Source of the DNA: an uncultured Pseudomonadota bacterium
GTDB lineage: Bacteria; Pseudomonadota; Alphaproteobacteria; Rs-D84
DNA: 41,446 nt
Direction of reading: 5' to 3'
NCBI GenBank assembly: GCA_902781465.1
Contig: CACZJK010000005.1
Location: 1 to 41,446 of the forward strand
In this document: in pieces, positions 39,347-41,446 of the stretch
Numbering within the stretch: position 1 is the stretch's first letter
How the letters are laid out: each line of letters begins with the position of its first letter
The notes under the pieces: generated by a model
Told to the model about the DNA's origin: nothing
Database searches by the model: none
What the model saw: the letters and a program-made list of their open reading frames with translations, nothing else
Made by a program: the position numbers and the translations under genes

Positions 39347-40963
39347 ATGGCAAAAGATATTGTTTTTAATACTGATAAATTGGCGGCGGGCGTTGATAAA
39401 TTGGCGAACGCTGTAAAAATTACTATGGGACCAAAAGGCCGCACAGTTGTAATTGAACGCGCATATGGTGCACCTGTTGCGACCAAGGACGGCGTTACGG
39501 TCGCAAAAGAAGTTTCATTAAAAGATAATGCCGAAAACATCGGCGCAAAAATGATTCAAGAAGTTGCAAAACGCGCTGGCGATTCTGCCGGGGACGGAAC
39601 AACAACTGCAACAGTTTTGGCACAAAACCTTTTCAAAGAGGGCCGTCGTGTTATCGCCGCAGGTATGAATCCTATGGATGTAAAACGCGGTATCGATATC
39701 GCAGTCGAAGCGGTCGTGAAAGACATTGAAAAACACGCACGCCCTGTCAAAGATTCATCTGAAATCGCCCAGGTTGCGACAATTTCCGCAAACAGTGATT
39801 CTGATATCGGGCAAAAAATCGCGGACGCGATGGAAAAAGTTGGCAAAGAAGGCGTTATCACTGTCCAAGAAGCGAAAGGCCTGGACACTGAAATCGATGT
39901 TGTCGAAGGTATGCAATTCGACCAAGGATTTATGTCCCCTTACTTTGTGACTAACAGTGAAAAAATGTTGGCTGAACTGGAAAACGCTGCAATCTTGGTT
40001 TCTGAAAAGAAAATCACAGGATTACAAGCCTTGCTTCCTATTTTGGAACCTATTGCACAATCTGGTCGTCCATTATTGATTATTGCCGAAGATGTTGAAA
40101 GCGAAGCTTTGGCAACATTAGTTTTGAACCGCCTGCGTGGTGGACTGAAAGTTTGCGCGGTAAAGGCACCAGGCTTTGGCGATCGCCGCAAAGAAATGTT
40201 GAAAGATATCGCAATTGTGACCGGGGCAACAGTAATATCTGACGATATGGGTATGACATTTGAAAACATCAACCAATCAGTTTTGGGATCTGCGAAACGT
40301 GTTGTTGTTTCCAAAGATAAAACTTTGTTGGTAAATGGCGGTGGCGATGCTGACGAAATCAAAGCACGCGCTGACGAAATCCGCAAAGCCTTAAAAGACA
40401 CAATCAGCGATTATGACCGCGAAAAACTGGCTGAAAGATTGGCTAAATTGGTTGGCGGTGTCGCAGTTATCCATGTTGGCGGTATGACCGAAGTCGAAGT
40501 AAAAGAAAAGAAAGACCGCGTAGATGACGCTTTGGCTGCTACACGTGCTGCGGTTGCCGAAGGCATCGTTGCCGGTGGTGGTGTCGCTTTGGTTCGTGCG
40601 GTTGAATCTTTGAAAGATTTAAAAGGCGCGAATTCAGATCAAACTGTTGGTATCGATATCGTCCGTCGTGCGATTATCGCACCATGTATGCAAATTGCAG
40701 AAAACGCGGGTGTATCTGGCGAAATCGTTGTCGGCAAAATTATGGAAAACAGCGATTATAATTTCGGATATAACGCACAAACAGGCGAATATGTCGATAT
40801 GATGAAATCTGGAATTATCGATCCTGCCAAAGTTGTAAAAACAGCAATCCAAGCAGCCGCTTCAACCGCGGGGGTATTATTGACAACCGGCGCGGTAATG
40901 TCTGAAATCCCAGAAGAAAAATCAAGCACTCCATCAACCCCAGGTATGCCTGGTATGATGTAA
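39347..40963 (+). CDS. groEL: Chaperonin GroEL
   Basis: 538 residues, complete. ATP-site blocks [14 protein letters not shown] and [13 protein letters not shown], apical domain [29 protein letters not shown] and [27 protein letters not shown]-terminal tail ending GMPGMM. AAAGGAA precedes the ATG. Second gene of the heat-shock operon. Confidence 0.98.
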   Translation: MAKDIVFNTDKLAAGVDKLANAVKITMGPKGRTVVIERAYGAPVATKDGVTVAKEVSLKDNAENIGAKMIQEVAKRAGDSAGDGTTTATVLAQNLFKEGRRVIAAGMNPMDVKRGIDIAVEAVVKDIEKHARPVKDSSEIAQVATISANSDSDIGQKIADAMEKVGKEGVITVQEAKGLDTEIDVVEGMQFDQGFMSPYFVTNSEKMLAELENAAILVSEKKITGLQALLPILEPIAQSGRPLLIIAEDVESEALATLVLNRLRGGLKVCAVKAPGFGDRRKEMLKDIAIVTGATVISDDMGMTFENINQSVLGSAKRVVVSKDKTLLVNGGGDADEIKARADEIRKALKDTISDYDREKLAERLAKLVGGVAVIHVGGMTEVEVKEKKDRVDDALAATRAAVAEGIVAGGGVALVRAVESLKDLKGANSDQTVGIDIVRRAIIAPCMQIAENAGVSGEIVVGKIMENSDYNFGYNAQTGEYVDMMKSGIIDPAKVVKTAIQAAASTAGVLLTTGAVMSEIPEEKSSTPSTPGMPGMM

Positions 40964-40969
40964 GATAAT

Positions 40970-41000
40970 TAAAAACCACCCAATTGGGTGGTTTTTAATT
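40970..41000 (+). terminator. groESL terminator
   Basis: AAAAACCACCC AATT GGGTGGTTTTT directly behind the groEL stop. Confidence 0.85.
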
Positions 41001-41028
41001 CTCCCCTTGGGGGGAGTTCCGTAGCAGG
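40997..41028. repeat. REP-like half-repeat behind groEL
   Basis: AATTCTCCCC TTGG GGGGAGTTCCGTAGCAGG matches the first arm of the repeat at 14278-14369, without the second arm. Confidence 0.65.
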
Positions 41029-41048
41029 CCAAAATGTGTCGCACTCTA

Positions 41049-41179
41049 AGGTTCTCCCCCCGTGGGGGAGTGCGGCGCAGCCGGAGGGGGGTTGAGTTTT
41101 GTTCCAATCATCCGTTATGTGAATGTACCGGATTACCCCCTCCACCCTGCGTGTTCCCCTCCCCATGGGGGCGGAACTT
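41049..41179. repeat. REPIN-like inverted repeat
   Basis: AGGTTCTCCCCCC...GGGGGCGGAACT with the GTGCGGCGCAGCCGGAGGGG core on the left and CCCCCTCCACCCTGCG on the right. It ends at the stop codon of the truncated Cys-rich gene. Confidence 0.8.
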
Positions 41180-41446
41180 TTAATTTGGGTTCTTTACCCG
41201 CCATCCGCCGAACACATAACCCGGCCTTACTGGGGTTGGTGGTAATGTTATTGCGCCACCGTATGTACAGGTATTTTGTGTTGTATTCGTTCCATCATCC
41301 CAATTTATAGTTATTGTATTTGGTTCATATACAGCAAATATTTTTTGCGGAAAATTCGCCGCACATATATTATTCATCGTGTTGGTTTCAATATTCCCAA
41401 ATTCCAAACCTTGGAATTTATCTGTGTTAAAAATATATGTTCCCCC
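41180..41446 (-). CDS. C-terminal part of an exported Cys-rich InlB-like protein (truncated by window edge)
   Basis: 88 residues remain, reading in frame from the last base of the window: GGTYIFNTDKFQGLEF, then AVYEPNTITINWDDGT and ITLPPTPVRPGYVFGGW. It is the third member of the family with 13801-14253 and 30311-30997, and its DNA is closest to the former over the last ~200 nt. An internal TTG at 41407 is not the real start. The signal peptide and any leader RNA would lie beyond the right edge. Confidence 0.85.
   Translation of the reverse strand, partial: GGTYIFNTDKFQGLEFGNIETNTMNNICAANFPQKIFAVYEPNTITINWDDGTNTTQNTCTYGGAITLPPTPVRPGYVFGGWRVKNPN

Overview
The window is AT-rich chromosomal DNA of a Gram-negative bacterium. 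It carries lptC, lptB, OmpA/Pal-like lipoproteins, beta-barrel outer-membrane proteins and a MotA/OmpA-like pair. The housekeeping proteins (bL9 with a long acidic tail, TilS-FtsH, PrmC, GroESL, Rho) and an RpoH-like groES promoter of the alphaproteobacterial type suggest an alphaproteobacterium. The abundance of small exported Cys-rich proteins, InlB-like 'GGW' repeats and a choloylglycine-hydrolase-family enzyme fits a host- or gut-associated uncultured lineage. That placement is inference; no rRNA is present.

Layout. 1-2.5 kb: a structured leader RNA reading toward the left edge, two genes of unknown function and a secreted Ntn amidase. 2.5-10 kb: a 1,128-residue autotransporter-like protein whose subtilase fold has lost its catalytic triad, divergent from a three-gene operon of exported Cys-rich proteins. 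10-13.8 kb: rpsF-rpsR-rplI, then a proton-channel/OmpA pair. 13.8-15.4 kb: surface cassette 1 (leader RNA, InlB/LamG-like gene, REPIN-like repeat, Cys-rich InlB gene). 15.4-20.2 kb: PHP phosphatase, tRNA-Pro, and a module of helicase and beta-barrel genes punctuated by a repeated terminator/direct repeat. 20.4-23.6 kb: rfbC, Nudix, an exported Cys protein, arginase family, and a nested spanin-like pair behind rho. 23.6-27.5 kb: rho, an unlisted 49-residue gene, an OmpA lipoprotein and an exported protein. 27.6-30.3 kb: lptC-lptB-eno plus a small two-helix membrane protein. 30.3-32.2 kb: surface cassette 2, with the same order as cassette 1. 32.2-38.9 kb: M23 peptidase, prmC, MBL hydrolase, ftsH, tilS, LOG, YggU, HIT. 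39-41 kb: groES-groEL. The right edge cuts a third Cys-rich InlB gene preceded by REP repeats.

The most notable system is a family of three ~180-197 nt structured RNAs (minus strand: 289-101, 15317-15139, 32124-31928). Each has a matching extended -10 promoter, covarying helices, an intrinsic terminator and a possible antiterminator pairing. Each lies directly ahead of an exported-protein gene (for the first copy only the start codon is inside the window). This looks like an undescribed attenuator or riboswitch-like leader controlling surface-protein cassettes. I do not recognise it as a named RNA class, and I could not search databases.
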